A stretch of 64,000 nt of DNA from Megamerina dolium (lineage: Eukaryota > Arthropoda > Insecta > Diptera > Megamerinidae): contig OY978530.1 of assembly GCA_963854835.1 (NCBI GenBank), positions 23,072,937 to 23,136,936 on the forward strand, given 5' to 3'. Positions 43,950-55,691 of this stretch are shown here, one piece after another. The notes below the pieces were generated by a model. The model did no database searches and had not been told where the DNA came from. It was given only the letters and a program-made list of their open reading frames with translations. Position numbers and translations under genes: made by a program. Within the stretch, counting starts at the first letter, position 1. Each line of letters starts with the position of its first letter.

Positions 43950-45260
43950 TTTGATTGAAATTTGCGGTCTTTTATGGAACAATTCTTTTAACTATTAGCC
44001 ATTAACATAGATCTTTTGTAAATTACCTCTTTAGCTGTGTGAAGGTGATGTTGGTCGTTAAATCTAATATTAAGGAACTTGATAAGGATTTTTAGATTGT
44101 GCGATGTAGCATGCTTCTTTATTTCTTGAAAGACTGGGAATTTTGACGTAACGATGGATTTGGTTGTTTATGACATAGTAAGGCGCGTTTACAATCATCC
44201 TTTGGGTATTTGATTGGTACCTTTGCAGTGTTTCAGCGTGCCCCTCAGCTGAAAACTATATGTCCAGATGGGCCTTAAAACTGATGAGTACAAATACAGT
44301 TTGCCTTTGAGTGACTTAGAAGTTCCGATTTATGAGCCAGTGTAAGTTTCTAAGCTTTATACATAAAGTCTTTCGCTTGGTAAAATTATGTTTTCCAGAT
44401 TCTGTTGAAATGCATGCAAAGATATTTGGTTGCGCCATGTTGAGGTATATTTATATCATTGAGTTACATGTCCACCCAATGTATCTCCTTTGAGAGTGAA
44501 TATAATCTGGACTGGTTTTGTTTCGTTGGACTTGATTCTAAATTTTTTTAGCCGGTCAGTACTCTTGTCTATCCTTCTTTGGAGTTCAAAGGAAGCTGAG
44601 TGTGTAGGAGTGTCAACGACTAAGATAGCAGTATTATCGGCAAAGGTTAGGTACCTAGGTTAGGTTAGGTGACTCTTTCAGTTGATGGTAAGTCGTATGT
44701 GTAAGAGTAGGTAAAGTACTGGACCCATGCCGCTACCTTAGGGTACACCCGCTGAACTTTCATGGAGTTCAAATTAATCTTGGCCGTACTGTAGGAAGAA
44801 ATATCGGTTGTTAAAATAAGCCTTGATAAATAAATACTAATTAATTGGGAGTGTAGTTTTAATTTTGTGAATTAAGCCGTCATTCCAAACGCGGTCAAAT
44901 GCCTGTGAGATGCCGAGGAATGCCGCTGTGCAATACTATTTTTGTTCGAATGTTGCATGGATATATTCAAAAATCCTATCAATTATGCTGTGTTTTTTAC
45001 TAAATCTGAATTGATGGTTGGGGATTAGCATTCGATTTTGAATGATTGGCAATAGTCTTTTGAAAAAAAAAGGTTTCCATGACTTACGAAGAAATCTGTA
45101 ATTTAAAAAATTTTTGTTTCGTCTTTTCGATATGTATGACCATATCTTGAAAAAATTCAATCGGTAAACGTTGTTGAGCTCAAATGCATGTGAGCACAGA
45201 GCAGTCGCGTCGGTCTGACTCTTCTTGCTCGCGTTTGTGGGCTTGTGTTTGATCGGCATT
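43950..45260 (-). pseudogene. Degenerate jockey-clade RT and C-terminal region
   Basis: Minus strand from 45,080: FKRLLPIIQNRMLIPNHQFRFSKKHSIIDRI (RT motif with HQFGFR changed to HQFRFS). Across stops: AAFLGISQAFDRVWNDGLIHK (palm Asp), SAGVPQGSGMGPVLY, FADNTAILVVDT (FADD box, second Asp to Asn), DKSTDRLKKFRIKSN and a C-terminal part to about 43,960. At least six lesions. Confidence 0.85.
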
Positions 45261-45600
45261 AATGTACAAAATTTTCGCTACACTATGTGCTGTGAATGGC
45301 GCTCAAGCAGTTTTGTGCATGCATCATAATTTGTAAATCCATAAAAAATTCTCTCGTTATGAGGAGCTATATTTCTTAAGAAATTTAGCTGTTTTTGACT
45401 TATATATAAAAGCGTTTGCTTTAAAACTTTTAAAGTATCTTCAAATTAGCTGAGGAAGAAGCAATTAAGGTTGGTTTTATTTTAGAAATACTACCGCGAG
45501 TGGAACGTCAAGTACATTGTGGAAATTAGGACGGCAACGCATAAACATTTTTTCGTCGATCAATTTGTATTCCTATACTTGATCATTAATTAAATAAAAT
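45261..45600. other. No gene seen
   Basis: Low-complexity AT-rich DNA, possibly the deleted left part of the hAT element that follows. Confidence 0.3.
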
Positions 45601-46192
45601 AAATGTAAGATTTGCCAATAACAAAAAAGTACTCAAAAATATTCAGAATATCTTGCCAAAGAAAATTCTTAAGTTGGACCCTAGTTGTTGTCGTCAAATG
45701 GATCAAGTTGACTATCAAACATCGACAGGCATTTTAATGGCTGAATTTAAATATCATGTGGCGCAAGTGTACCTTCGTAATTATTTCTCAAAGTTCATGT
45801 TTAATAATCATTTTTCTTGGAAGTACTGGTCTAATGTACGAAAAGAAAAGCTGCCTGAGAATTTTGTCGACACGATTATCTTTGCTTTTTGAAAATAGGT
45901 GCAACACTGCCAGTGTCTGTTGCAATGAATGAACGGTCATTTACAACCCTTCGAAGGTTAAAGACCTATTTGCGCAGTAGTATTAGCAGCAGAGATCGGT
46001 TGGGTTGGCGTTCCTAAATGTAGGTCGTGATCTGGAGGTTAGTCCTTAGCAAGTGCCAAACGAGTTAGCAAAAAAAACCAAGGAGATTGCCATTTTTAAT
46101 TTTTAGAAAATGTATAAAATTAATATTGTATAATATATTAAAAATAAAAATTGTCTTAAACCCCCAAACTTTTTTTCTGGATCCGCCCCTGG
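45600..46192 (+). pseudogene. hAT transposon remnant (C-terminal transposase and right end)
   Basis: 45,653-45,892 reads KWMDQVD-like QMDQVDYQTSTGI and PENFVDTIIFAF. After a stop the frame continues LPVSVAMNERSFTTLRRLKTYLRSSISSRDRLG, the hAT dimerisation motif (usually TAERSFSxLRRLKTYLR). Right end: AACCCCCAAAC, then TGGATCCGCCCCTG, a typical hAT inverted-repeat end. No left end or DDE core seen. Confidence 0.85.
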
Positions 46193-47856
46193 TTATCTCC
46201 TGATATTATTTACGGCACATCTAAGAATGTGTACTATCTTAGGATGATATATCATCTCCAAAAATTTTACCGCCAGTGAAGATTTGCTTTATTAGAAGCT
46301 TATGATAAAACGTATATTATTAGATGTCTGGTCGAGGGCACGAGAAAGGATCGTTCACAAATAATTTGTATTGCTATTATGACCGAATTGCAAATCGAAT
46401 ATAACTTCAGATGAAGGAAAGACAAAAGATTACAAATCAAATTTAACTTCAGACAGAAGAATCGTTCACAAATTTTTTGTATTTTCAATATGACTACAAC
46501 TGTAGACAGTGGTGCTATTTCACTTCTAAACCCCGGTTTTCTCGCCCACCATCCTCCTCTTATCATGCAGCCTATTTTACAACTCCTACCCAAATATAAA
46601 TAACTGCAAACGCACGTTAAATTCAAATTAAATGATGAAAAAATTAATAAAACATAATGAAAACGAAACCTTAATAAGGTGGGGATTTGCAAATATACAT
46701 GCGTTGCTGAAGGGAATCTTCCAAAAATTCGTAAATTGTATCAGCAATACACAGCGATATGAAGCTGGTGGCATAGAAATTTTGGGCGGGGAGCATAACG
46801 AATATCTTATGCGTTACGCATTCATACACTCACACATGCAAGTGTACTTTACCGATCTTAATATAATCTTTGCTATTGCTTTTGTACTCGCACATCATAT
46901 TAGCGGGCAACCGTGCGTTATAAGCTGCATTTCTAAAAACCAACAGCAAAAAAAAAAATTACAAAAGTCCTTTCCAAATCAAAATGATGCAATTTGCTAT
47001 ATTTATTTATTGATTTAGTTCCTGAGCAAGTAAGTTCGTTCGCATATAATTTAGATGTAGGGTGTAGAAAATTTTCAAATAGCTTTGATAATCTGATCTA
47101 ATAAAGGGTTTACTAAATTACATTTACAATTAGGTATGTAATACGAAGAGCTTGATTTGGAACAATTCATGGCTATTCGATGATCAGAGCTTAAAAAAAT
47201 TTATAAAAGATATCATTTTACTGGACGTTTTCCCTGGTTAATTGGTATCCATTTTAGGATGTTGTTATAAGACATCTCTCCGGGGGTATTGATTGCAAAA
47301 GACAAATATTTGCAAGAAGAATGGATGACAAATTCATATTATAAGTAGCCCCTGTGTATTTTTTGAAAGTTTTTGTGCATCACTTCATAACATCGGCAAG
47401 AAATAATTAAACATAGCTGAAAATTTATACCGAATTTTAACACAGGAGTTTTAACTGAACAGAACGGGCGACCCCATCCAAACAAGCAATCAAGCATGTG
47501 TTGTGTCTGATGACTGTGATAATCGGAGCGAACAAATGAATGAACGTCGTTCGCGTTCACGTTCTTATCACAAACTTACGCTCGAATGCGTTTATATATT
47601 CGCCCATTTTCGTGATTTTGCCCAAAAAAATTGTTGGTAGGGGGAATGCGAGATATTCAGTTAACACACATAGTGGTGATCTAATGAAAATAATATGCAT
47701 GTAAGAAGTGAAAGCGAGTAGAAAAACATTTTGTGATACAGCAGAGAACTTATTCATTCCTTCGCAGTTGTTATAATAACAATGCCGCCATTTAGTCTAT
47801 CGCACAGAGTGTTTAAAAAGTTAATTTGTATAAACACATAATTTGAAAATTATATT
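46193..47856. other. No gene recognised; short diverged tandem duplication
   Basis: 46,350-46,495 holds two diverged units about 104 bp apart (GGATCGTTCACAAAT-ATTTGTATT and GAATCGTTCACAAAT-TTTTGTATT, each linked to a TAACTTCAGA word). The ORFs of 70-130 codons on both strands show no motif I recognise. Confidence 0.4.
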
Positions 47857-48135
<279 letters not shown>

Positions 48136-48212
48136 AACCATTGAAGCATTGAACCATTTTTAATCATATAAAATTTTAAGTTTTTTCTTGTGAAATTCTG
48201 AAAATATGTTGT

Positions 48213-48447
<235 letters not shown>

Positions 48448-48449
48448 TT

Positions 48450-49640
48450 TTTAATCGGAAGGAAAGTGAACCTAAAGCTCATCGATTGCTTGAGGAAGTT
48501 TATGGTGAATATGCTCCAATAGACAAATCATGCAGAGAGTGGTTTCGATGCTGCAAGGGTGTTAATTTTAGTTTTGATGACAAACCTCGATCTGGTCGGG
48601 TTAAAGATGTTTGAAGATGAACGTGTCAAACTTGCAGAATCGTTGCGAGTCACTCAACAAGTCACTTCGAAATGCGTGAAAGTCTTGGGAATGATTCAAA
48701 AACAAGGACATTGGGTGCCATATGAACTGAAACCAAGAGATATTGAAGGGCGATTTTCCACATCCCAAACGCTGCTGGAGAGGCCAAAAAGGAGAGTGGA
48801 AATGAAAAGTAAGTACATTACGATAATCTCAAGCGCCAAAAATCATGGGTTAAACCCGGTCAGCCATCAACATTAACTTAAGAAAAAATTAGTATGTGGT
48901 AGTTATAAGCCCTGAAGGGCTCTTTGGCCGAACTTCTCTTCCATTACTGTTGTGCGTATTAAATTTTGGACAGTATTAGAAGGGACCTACTTATCTTAAC
49001 CGGGTCCGAAGGGCAGAACTCTTGCGACATCACTTTTTCTGAGCTTTTTCGCAGAGTTCTTTTGGAAGCTTTTCGGCAAATAGTTACTGTCCGAAAAATT
49101 GCCAGTTGCTTGCCGACAGGAGGGTGCAATTCGAAAAAAATATTTTCGATATTAAATTTGTTATGCAACAGCCGGGGATTGAACCGCCGACCTATAGATC
49201 AGAATGGCAACACACTAGCCTCTGAGCTACGGATCTAATCAACTGCAAAGCCCAATATTCAAATTTCGAAGGTAATGCTGTGAATCTTGTTGTATCAAAT
49301 GGGTGTGAGCTGTTGAAACCTAAAGAAACAATTACAGGGGAACACTACCTACAACAATTGATGCGTTTGAGTCGAACCGCAATACAAGCAGCGACGCGAC
49401 AAAATGATTTTGCTCGACCACATGTTGCTCAGCTGGTCAAAACATATTTGGAAACGTTGAAATGGGAAGTTCTACCTTACCCGTCAGACATTGCTTCTTC
49501 CAACTACTGCTTGTTCAGCTCGATGGCTCATGGCCCAACTGACCAGCACTTCCGTTATTTTGAAGAAGTAAAAAATTGGGTCAAATCGTGGATCACAACA
49601 AAAAAGACTTCGTTTTTTTCGAGATTGTAAACGCCTCAAA
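48450..49640 (+). pseudogene. Degenerate mariner transposase, split by SINE copy 4
   Basis: Left part (48,450-48,885): [47 protein letters not shown] (mariner helix-turn-helix region), LGMIQKQGHWVPYELKPRD and KSWVKPGQPST. Right part after the SINE (49,235-49,640): STAKPNIQ, GVSCELLKPKETITGEHY, RPHVAQLVKTYLETLKWEVLPY and PSDIASSNYCLF. This is a different family from 34.3 kb. N-terminus cut by (TA)n. Confidence 0.88.
48886..49234 (-). mobile_element. tRNA-derived SINE, copy 4
   Basis: Reverse orientation: B-box complement GGGGATTGAACC near 49,175 and A-box complement TCTGAGCTACGG near 49,220. The A-rich left end corresponds to the T-run tail. It interrupts the mariner gene between its PGQPST and STAKPN motifs. 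ATCAAC near both ends is a possible short target duplication. Confidence 0.9.
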
Positions 49641-49744
49641 ATTTTCATTTTCCATAAACTAAATCGAATAGCCTATGCGTCAGCGTCTTTAACAAGCGCA
49701 TAAATTAATTACGCCCAAATAAAAAAAAAACTATTTACTATTCT

Positions 49745-50300
49745 TTTCGGTTGCATAAAGTTTCATCAATACCTTTATGGGCTACAAGTGTTAGTTTTCA
49801 ACATCTTTTCAAAATGACTGCTCGTCTTCAGCTCTTTATACTTCGTTTGCAAAGTTACGATTTGCAAGTTAAATATAAACCAGGTAAATATTTAATTGTA
49901 GGGGATATTCTTTCCAGAGTACTATTGAAAGAAATTCCTAAAATTGATATTGATACAGAATTAGATTTATATTGCAACTTTTTATATCACAATTAACAAT
50001 TCAGAAGACCATATAATTGATGTCCAAAAGGCGACCGAAACAGATGACACTTGATACAATACAGGCATATGTTAAAGGTGGCTGGCCGTTAAGTAAAAAA
50101 CAAGTTGTCGAGCAAATATAAAAGATCGTGTATGTAACGAAGATCATATGGGTATATAACGTTGCCAAAATTTAGCGCGAGATAGAGTATACTGGCCTAA
50201 TATACTCGTAAGTAATGACATTTTTAATGTTGTTTCAAGTTGTATGAAATACAAAAACGCAAACCCCAGATCCATACACATCACTTCCTCATTGCAGAAC
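49745..50300 (+). pseudogene. Gypsy RNase H end and integrase zinc-binding remnant
   Basis: MTARLQLFILRLQSYDLQVKYKPGKYLIVGDILSRV is the RNase H C-terminal motif (normally KPGKxxxxADxLSR). Later frames read TLDTIQAYVKGGWPLSKK, QNLARDRVYWPNI and CMKYKNANPRSI, the integrase zinc-binding segment. No catalytic core seen. Confidence 0.78.
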
Positions 50301-50840
50301 CACTAAAAAGAATAATGTGCTTTAATGAATATTGTGTTTTAATGTGTTTTAATCCAAAATAGTTGATACATCTTTTTATCGAAAATAAATGAAAAGTCAG
50401 AAAAAGTTTATAACAAAACAACAGAACCAGAAAAAATGATATACAAAAAATCACCTACATCTGTATGGTTTCCAGGCGCTATAACCGAATATTTCAAAGG
50501 ATGTAGATGGTAGTTTGTATAGAAGAAACAGAAAACATATTTTTGAAAAACATTTATTTAAACAATACAAAATCAATAAGAATGAAGAAAAAATGAAAGA
50601 TACAAAACACAAAATACGAAATTTAAATTGAAAATAAAATCGCAAAGGTTCAAATAATGTAAATAAAGCCAACGAGGTATATGTATTTAAATAAGGCAAA
50701 AAAATTATTCCATCAAGAAGGCTAGAATAAAAAATTAAAATAAAATTAATTTTAATAGTTATGTGATTATTTTTATTATCCTGAATTGAAAATAGTTTAA
50801 TATAAAAAAGGAAAGATGTTGTATATTAACAAACAATTCA
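50301..50840. other. AT-rich DNA, no gene seen
   Basis: A-rich on the plus strand; a lysine/asparagine-rich reading may be gypsy C-terminal remains (FPGAITEYFKGCRW near 50,470, resembling the WFPGxI segment of integrases). Confidence 0.3.
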
Positions 50841-51215
50841 TGTATTCAATATATTCCTTTATTATTATTACCCGTTACTACTTACTACGTAATCCTTATT
50901 TCTATTACCTAATCTAAGCAACCCTAAATTATATATATGTACATATAATATTTATCTATATTGCATTTCATAGTATTCATTATAATAAAGACGGGTCTTA
51001 GCTTGACTACAAAGCATACAACAGAAGTAGAATTCCTAAGTTTATTAGCTTGCTGTTAGAGTATAGAGTGGTTAGCTTGGGCACCCTAAAAGGGGTGTGA
51101 TATCGCCGGTTCTCTGGATTTTAATTTTCAGCAAAATTCTCAGAGTACGGGCTCTAGATGTGTTGCATATACAGAGATGATGACACATGTGGCATTAAAA
51201 AGTTATTAGAATACA
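50841..51215. repeat. LTR-like repeat, 375 bp, TGTATTC...GAATACA
   Basis: Perfect 7-bp inverted termini and similarity to 32,939-33,207 in the opposite orientation. It lies after a plus-strand gypsy integrase remnant, so it may be its 3' LTR or a solo LTR. Orientation cannot be fixed: AATAAA occurs on both strands. Confidence 0.62.
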
Positions 51216-51535
51216 CTCATAGAATTGATGATCTATGGCTAGTCAACCTTGCCAAAATGGGCATCTATCTTTAGAGTGACCATAGCTTGGAAGGGTAGTT
51301 GAAAGTCCAATACTAAGAAAAATTTGTATAAGGCAACGGGAGCACACTAATTCTGTAAGAAGGCCGTAGGTAAAAGATGAATAATGAATCCGAAAATCGT
51401 GTTCTGGGTAGATATCGCGGCTGTTATGAATTATGTAGTGCTTCTAACTGTTGAGTGCTTTTGAGTTAATCATATAATATCTTTACAGTGACAGCTCTTT
51501 CCAACTGGAAATCTTGAATGAAAACCATTATCATA
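51216..51535. other. No gene seen
   Basis: Unique-looking AT-rich DNA between the LTR-like repeat and a Tc1/mariner remnant. Confidence 0.35.
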
Positions 51536-51539
51536 TCTC

Positions 51540-52290
51540 CGCGAAACCAAATGAAGCATTTTTCGCTTAAACAACGTTGGAAAATATTGCAACCTTAATT
51601 CCAAAGTCAATGTTGTGTAGCCCAAACAGAACGTTTATTGAAAAGAAATTTTGGCCAAAATGAGGCACCCACTGCATCTGCTGAACGCAGGTTCGTGCAA
51701 AAAGTTCGTGAGACTGGCATGGTAGTGGACAACATTCGCAGTCTCCGTCGTCGTACATGTGTACTTACGATCGACTCACAATCGATCTTAACAACTCAAT
51801 ATTTCACGAATTTCTATGGCTGGAAATTGAAGACATAGACTTGAACGACTTTCAGTTTCAGCAGAATGGAGCGTCATGCAAAACAGCCCATTCCAGAATC
51901 GATAATTTGCGCATCAAATTCGCCGTCCTGGCGATGTCAATTGGCTACCTCGGAGCTACGATTTGATGCCGCTAGATATATTTTGTAGGGTTCCGTAGGG
52001 ACCGATTTTATGCGAACAATTCATTAACGATTCAGTCCCTTAAGACGAATATCAACCAAGCCATTCGTAAAATAGAGCTAAAAACCATCGCCAAGGCCTT
52101 GGAAAACAAGGTTGACTGGATGCGCTACGGCGAAGCCAGCCGAGTCAGCCACATGGATGAAGTTGTATTCCATAAATAATGGGAATATTTCGAATAAGCA
52201 AAGAATATACAGAAAACAATTTATTATTGTTAAAATTTTTATTTTAAAAAAAAAGCTTGTATATGGACCACCCTATATATGGTATGCAGA
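51540..52290 (+). pseudogene. Tc1/mariner-superfamily transposase with DUF4817-type helix-turn-helix, degenerate
   Basis: Start: MKHFSLKQRWKILQP, CVAQTERLLKRNFGQNEAPTASAERRFVQKVRETGMVVDN, the DUF4817-like N-terminal domain of IS630-type transposases. After a large deletion: FLWLEIEDIDLNDFQFQQNGASCKTAHSRI (QDGA box with Asp to Asn), LDIFCRV-like and TNINQAIRKI, and a C-terminus WMRYGEASRVSHMDEVVFH. The first catalytic Asp region is missing. Right end near TGGACCACCCTATATA. Confidence 0.82.
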
Positions 52291-52511
52291 GGAAATAACA
52301 GAATAGTGGCTCGACCGAACTTTTTCCCTTCACTCGTAAGACGGAATGGCACAATCAAATCAAGATATTTAAAGGATGTAGTGCATAATAGAAATCGACT
52401 CTGAAGGGACCTTTCATCAACGCATTTCGGATCCGCTATTGAGGTACTAATGCGAACCACATGGCATTAGAAAGAACATTAATAGCGCAAGAGGTTAATC
52501 CCTCTTAAATC

Positions 52512-52760
52512 AAAGTAGCTGTGGGCACCTAGTTCAGTAATAAGTCGTTGGTCTTCTATATCGTAAATCGATACCGGAGGCAATTTTAATATCTAAACGA
52601 TTTTTTTTTCAAACGGTGCCCACCTATCGTCGTCACCTATACCTACCATATAAGAGCTCTGTGACAAAGCTTAAAAAAGCGATATCACAAGAATTCTGCC
52701 GTTCGGAAGTGGCTAATGTAAGCAGATTTTTAGTAATACTGTACAAAATATTTATATTTG
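52512..52760 (+). mobile_element. Diverged tRNA-derived SINE, copy 5
   Basis: It retains GGGCACCTAGTTCAGTAAT (A-box region), GGTGCCCACCT, AGAGCTCTGTGACAAAGCTTAAAAAAG and TTCTGCCGTTCGGAAG, but lacks about 100 bp and the B box is weak. The tail merges with (TTA)n. Confidence 0.75.
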
Positions 52761-52764
52761 TATA

Positions 52765-52765
<1 letters not shown>

Positions 52766-52806
<41 letters not shown>
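52766..52806. repeat. (TTA)n microsatellite
   Basis: About 13 units. It resumes at 53,174 after SINE copy 6. Confidence 0.95.
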
Positions 52807-53170
52807 GGGTGCCGTAGCTCAGTGGTTAGTGTATTGTCCTTCTGATATGTAGGTCGTGGGTTCAACCCCTGGCTGAAACATAACAAATTTAATATCGAAA
52901 AGATTTTTCTTTCGAACGGTACCCACCTGTCGGCAAGCAATTGGCAATTCTTCCACTAGTAACAATTAGTCATGGAAAAGCTTCTAACAGTACTTTGTGA
53001 CAAAGCTCCAAAACGTGATGCCGCAAGAGTTCTGCCGTGCGGAACCGGTTAAAATAAGTAGGTCCCTTCTAATACTGTCCAAAATTTAACACTCACAACA
53101 GTAATGGAAGAGAAGCTCAACCAAAGAACCCTTCGGGGCTTTAAGTGCCAAATATTTATTTTTTTATATT

Positions 53171-53173
<3 letters not shown>
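52807..53173 (+). mobile_element. tRNA-derived SINE, copy 6, inside (TTA)n
   Basis: Full-length: TGCCGTAGCTCAGTGGTTAG, GGTCGTGGGTTCAACCCC, family body with GGGGCTTTAAGTGCC and a T-run tail. The (TTA)n repeat occurs on both sides, so the target duplication is hidden in the repeat. Confidence 0.93.

Positions 53174-53216
<43 letters not shown>
53174..53216. repeat. (TTA)n microsatellite, right of SINE copy 6
   Basis: About 14 units. Confidence 0.95.
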
Positions 53217-53217
<1 letters not shown>

Positions 53218-53700
53218 AATATTTATGAATATTGGGTACTCTTAAAACTTCTTGCTTCTTTTATACCAAATGAATTTTAATTATTACAAACAAATATTTG
53301 CTATTTTAATCTATGATCCTTCAAGATTTTCTTTTTGCTCCTTGGTCTCTCCACACTAACCACATTTCAAGTAAAGTATTATTTTGCACCTTCTTACAAT
53401 GAATTTTATCGCACTGGCTTACCATTTCGTAGTAACACGATTACGTGCCATCTACAATTTTAAAATATTTAAAGAAAACTTTATGAAAGCGAAAGTAGGG
53501 AACTGGATGATCTCAAAAGAGACTCGCAAGTTTTGAAAATATGTTGCAGCTTTATCTGGGCTGTTAATAAAAGATTTAGCAGCTGCATCCATTTTATCAT
53601 TAATATACGAGTCTTTCCACGCCACTACGAAAATATATACAAATTTAATAACGCCAATTCCAGTTTCTATTGCATATCGATCCGTTAATTAGTTGCCTTT
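53217..53700. other. AT-rich DNA, no gene seen
   Basis: No motif recognised; may contain the eroded 3' end of the minus-strand LINE that follows. Confidence 0.3.
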
Positions 53701-54460
53701 AATCCCAATATGTGCTTTATTCCAAAAGAATTAGGCAAAGTGATTTTCAGGAAATTCGATTATGGATTGAAGTTATTAGGGTCATATTATGCGTTTGCCA
53801 TGAATATGAGTTGGATTTTAGTGACATGGTTTGCGAATGTCCATCAACTACTATTCAAAGAATGTCAATTCCATTAAAGTTTAGAGCTGCTCCATTTAAT
53901 GTGATTTTACTATCTTGGACTTAGGCGTCAAATCAATAATTTTTGTTTTGGTTTCACCAAATGTTAATTTAGCGCTGACCCACAAATGTTATAAATTTAG
54001 TGTTGCAGTGCAGCATTAGCCTTTCGTTCAAGCTCTTCTTGAGTTTTGGAACTTACAACTAAATGAATATAATCTGCAAAAGCTTGCGATATGCAGCTGT
54101 TGGATAGGGATTAAGATAGCAGGCCATCTAAGATAGTATTCTAAAAAATGTGACCATTCTAAAAATGAGACATAAGAGTCTCATGTCAAGTGACCAACAC
54201 CTAGAGGTCTATTTTGGTCAATCGTCGTTAAAGCTTTAAGTAATTCATCTTCAGTGAATTCTAAATCGTGCTGTGTCTCCGACCTAGTTTTGGTGTGCTC
54301 ACGTAAAAATAGGTGGTGAATGGCAGTATCCGTATTGTCGTCAGAAAAGAAGAGGTATTGTACAATGGAACTGGTCTTTGGACTAGTTTTCGTGAATACA
54401 TTGAAATTTGTGTTCTGTGTTGGCGTTGCGGCTGCACGTCTGGATCTGGATAGGAATTGA
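53700..54460 (-). pseudogene. Degenerate LINE (I/R1-superclade-like) linker and RT remnant
   Basis: Minus strand: 54,414-54,183 reads SIVQYLFFSDDNTDTAIHHLFLREH and LEFTEDELLKALTTIDQNRPLGVGHLT, the linker and NKAPGxDGI start of RT. After a deletion, 54,090-53,920 reads QAFADYIHLVVSSKTQEELERKANAAL (FADD box, second Asp to Tyr) and KPKQKLLI. The RT core between is gone. Confidence 0.68.
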
Positions 54461-54522
54461 CAACACATCCTCCCCTTTTGGCAAGGGAGAACCCTTGCCA
54501 AAATTCTGGTTACACAACTGTG

Positions 54523-54541
54523 TACACACACACACACACAC
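54523..54541. repeat. (CA)n microsatellite, left flank of R1-like LINE copy 2
   Basis: GTACACACACACACACAC directly followed by LINE ORF1 sequence at 54,542. Confidence 0.92.
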
Positions 54542-54696
54542 AAAGTTGCATCAAATGTGGGGAAAAGGGTCACTTCGCAAAGACATGCGATAAAAAGCCA
54601 TTCTGTGGAGCATGCAAAATCAACGGAAAGGATGCGGGTCACCAAATCGGCAGTAGGAAGTGTCCCCTATATCAAGCAGCGTGCAAGAGGATATAA
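54542..54696 (+). pseudogene. R1-like ORF1 C-terminal fragment (zinc knuckles)
   Basis: CIKCGEKGHFAKTCDKKPFCGACK, then HQIGSRKCPLY: CCHC knuckles that bind the element RNA. The stop TAA (54,694-54,696) overlaps the ORF2 start ATG (54,696-54,698) as TAATG. Confidence 0.88.
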
Positions 54697-55676
54697 TGGG
54701 AGTTGTACAGATCAACTTAAACCATTGTGAAGCTGCACAGGAGTTGCTCAGGCAGACAGTATACGAGTAGAAGATAGAAGTGGCTATAGTTTGCGAGCAG
54801 TACAAAAACTTAAGAGCAGGAACCTGGATCTCTGATCAGGTAAACAAAGCTGCCATATGGGCCTGTGGAAACAACTCCATCCAAGACAATCCGCTCCTTG
54901 GGAAATCCTACTACACGCGGGCGAAGATCTGTGGAATCAATTTTTACAGTTGCTATGTCCCGCCGAGTGTGACGCAAGTCGACTATGAAAGGATTCTAAA
55001 CGAACTAGTGCGAGACGCCAGAACTACTACGCCAAACGTTATAGCAGGTGACTTCAATGCATGGGCCGAGGAATGGGGCAGCAGTTATACAAATAGGCGG
55101 GGTGATGACCTGCTCAAGGCGTTCTCCTTGCTAGACGCTGTATTGCTCAATACTGGCGGTAGGAATACCTTCGAGAAGAATGGTCGCGGATCAATTATTG
55201 ACATTACGTTCGCCAGCCGCGCGCTCGTTCGATCGACAAGCTGGCAGGTGTGCGACTTTTACACACATAGCGACCACCTTGCTATTGTGATTGAAGTCGG
55301 CAATCATAAGCAGATTCGAGGGGGCCTACAAAAAACACAAACTAGAGGGTGGAAAGTGGAAACGCTCGATGAAGAAATTTTCAAACTCATTCTAGACGGG
55401 AACCCAGACTGTTCAAACGACGTGGACCGACAGGCTGACATGCTGTCAAAGTACAAAGTAAAGCTTGCGACGCCGCCATGTGTAGAAAAAGACAGAAAGC
55501 CCACGTACTGGTGGAATCAGGAGATTAATACATTAAGAAGTGAATGTCATAGAGCAAGACGTCTCTCCCAAAGAAGCCAAGGTACGCCGGATCATATAAT
55601 ACTACGTGAATGCTTCAAAAAGAAAAGCAAGGAGTTTAAAAAGGCGATCAAAAGCAGCAAGGCCTCATGCTTCTAA
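54696..55676 (+). pseudogene. R1-like ORF2 endonuclease (two in-frame stops)
   Basis: ORF2 starts MGVVQINLNHCEAAQ (the LQINLNHC start of R1-type endonucleases). A TAG at about 54,768 interrupts, and the frame continues at 54,780 with EVAIVCEQY (catalytic Glu), YSCYVPPS, VIAGDFNAWAEEWGS (catalytic GDFN), GSIIDITFAS and DFYTHSDHLAI (catalytic SDH). The linker follows (KPTYWWNQEINTLRSECHRARR). A TAA at 55,674-55,676 separates it from the RT, still in the same frame. Apart from the stops, all catalytic endonuclease residues are present. Confidence 0.9.
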
Positions 55677-55691
55677 GAACTCTGTGAAAGG

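Noticed and set aside
46632..47018. 128-codon ORF as a possible host gene
   Set aside because: No motif, no homologue recognised, and it overlaps a short tandem duplication. Not supported.
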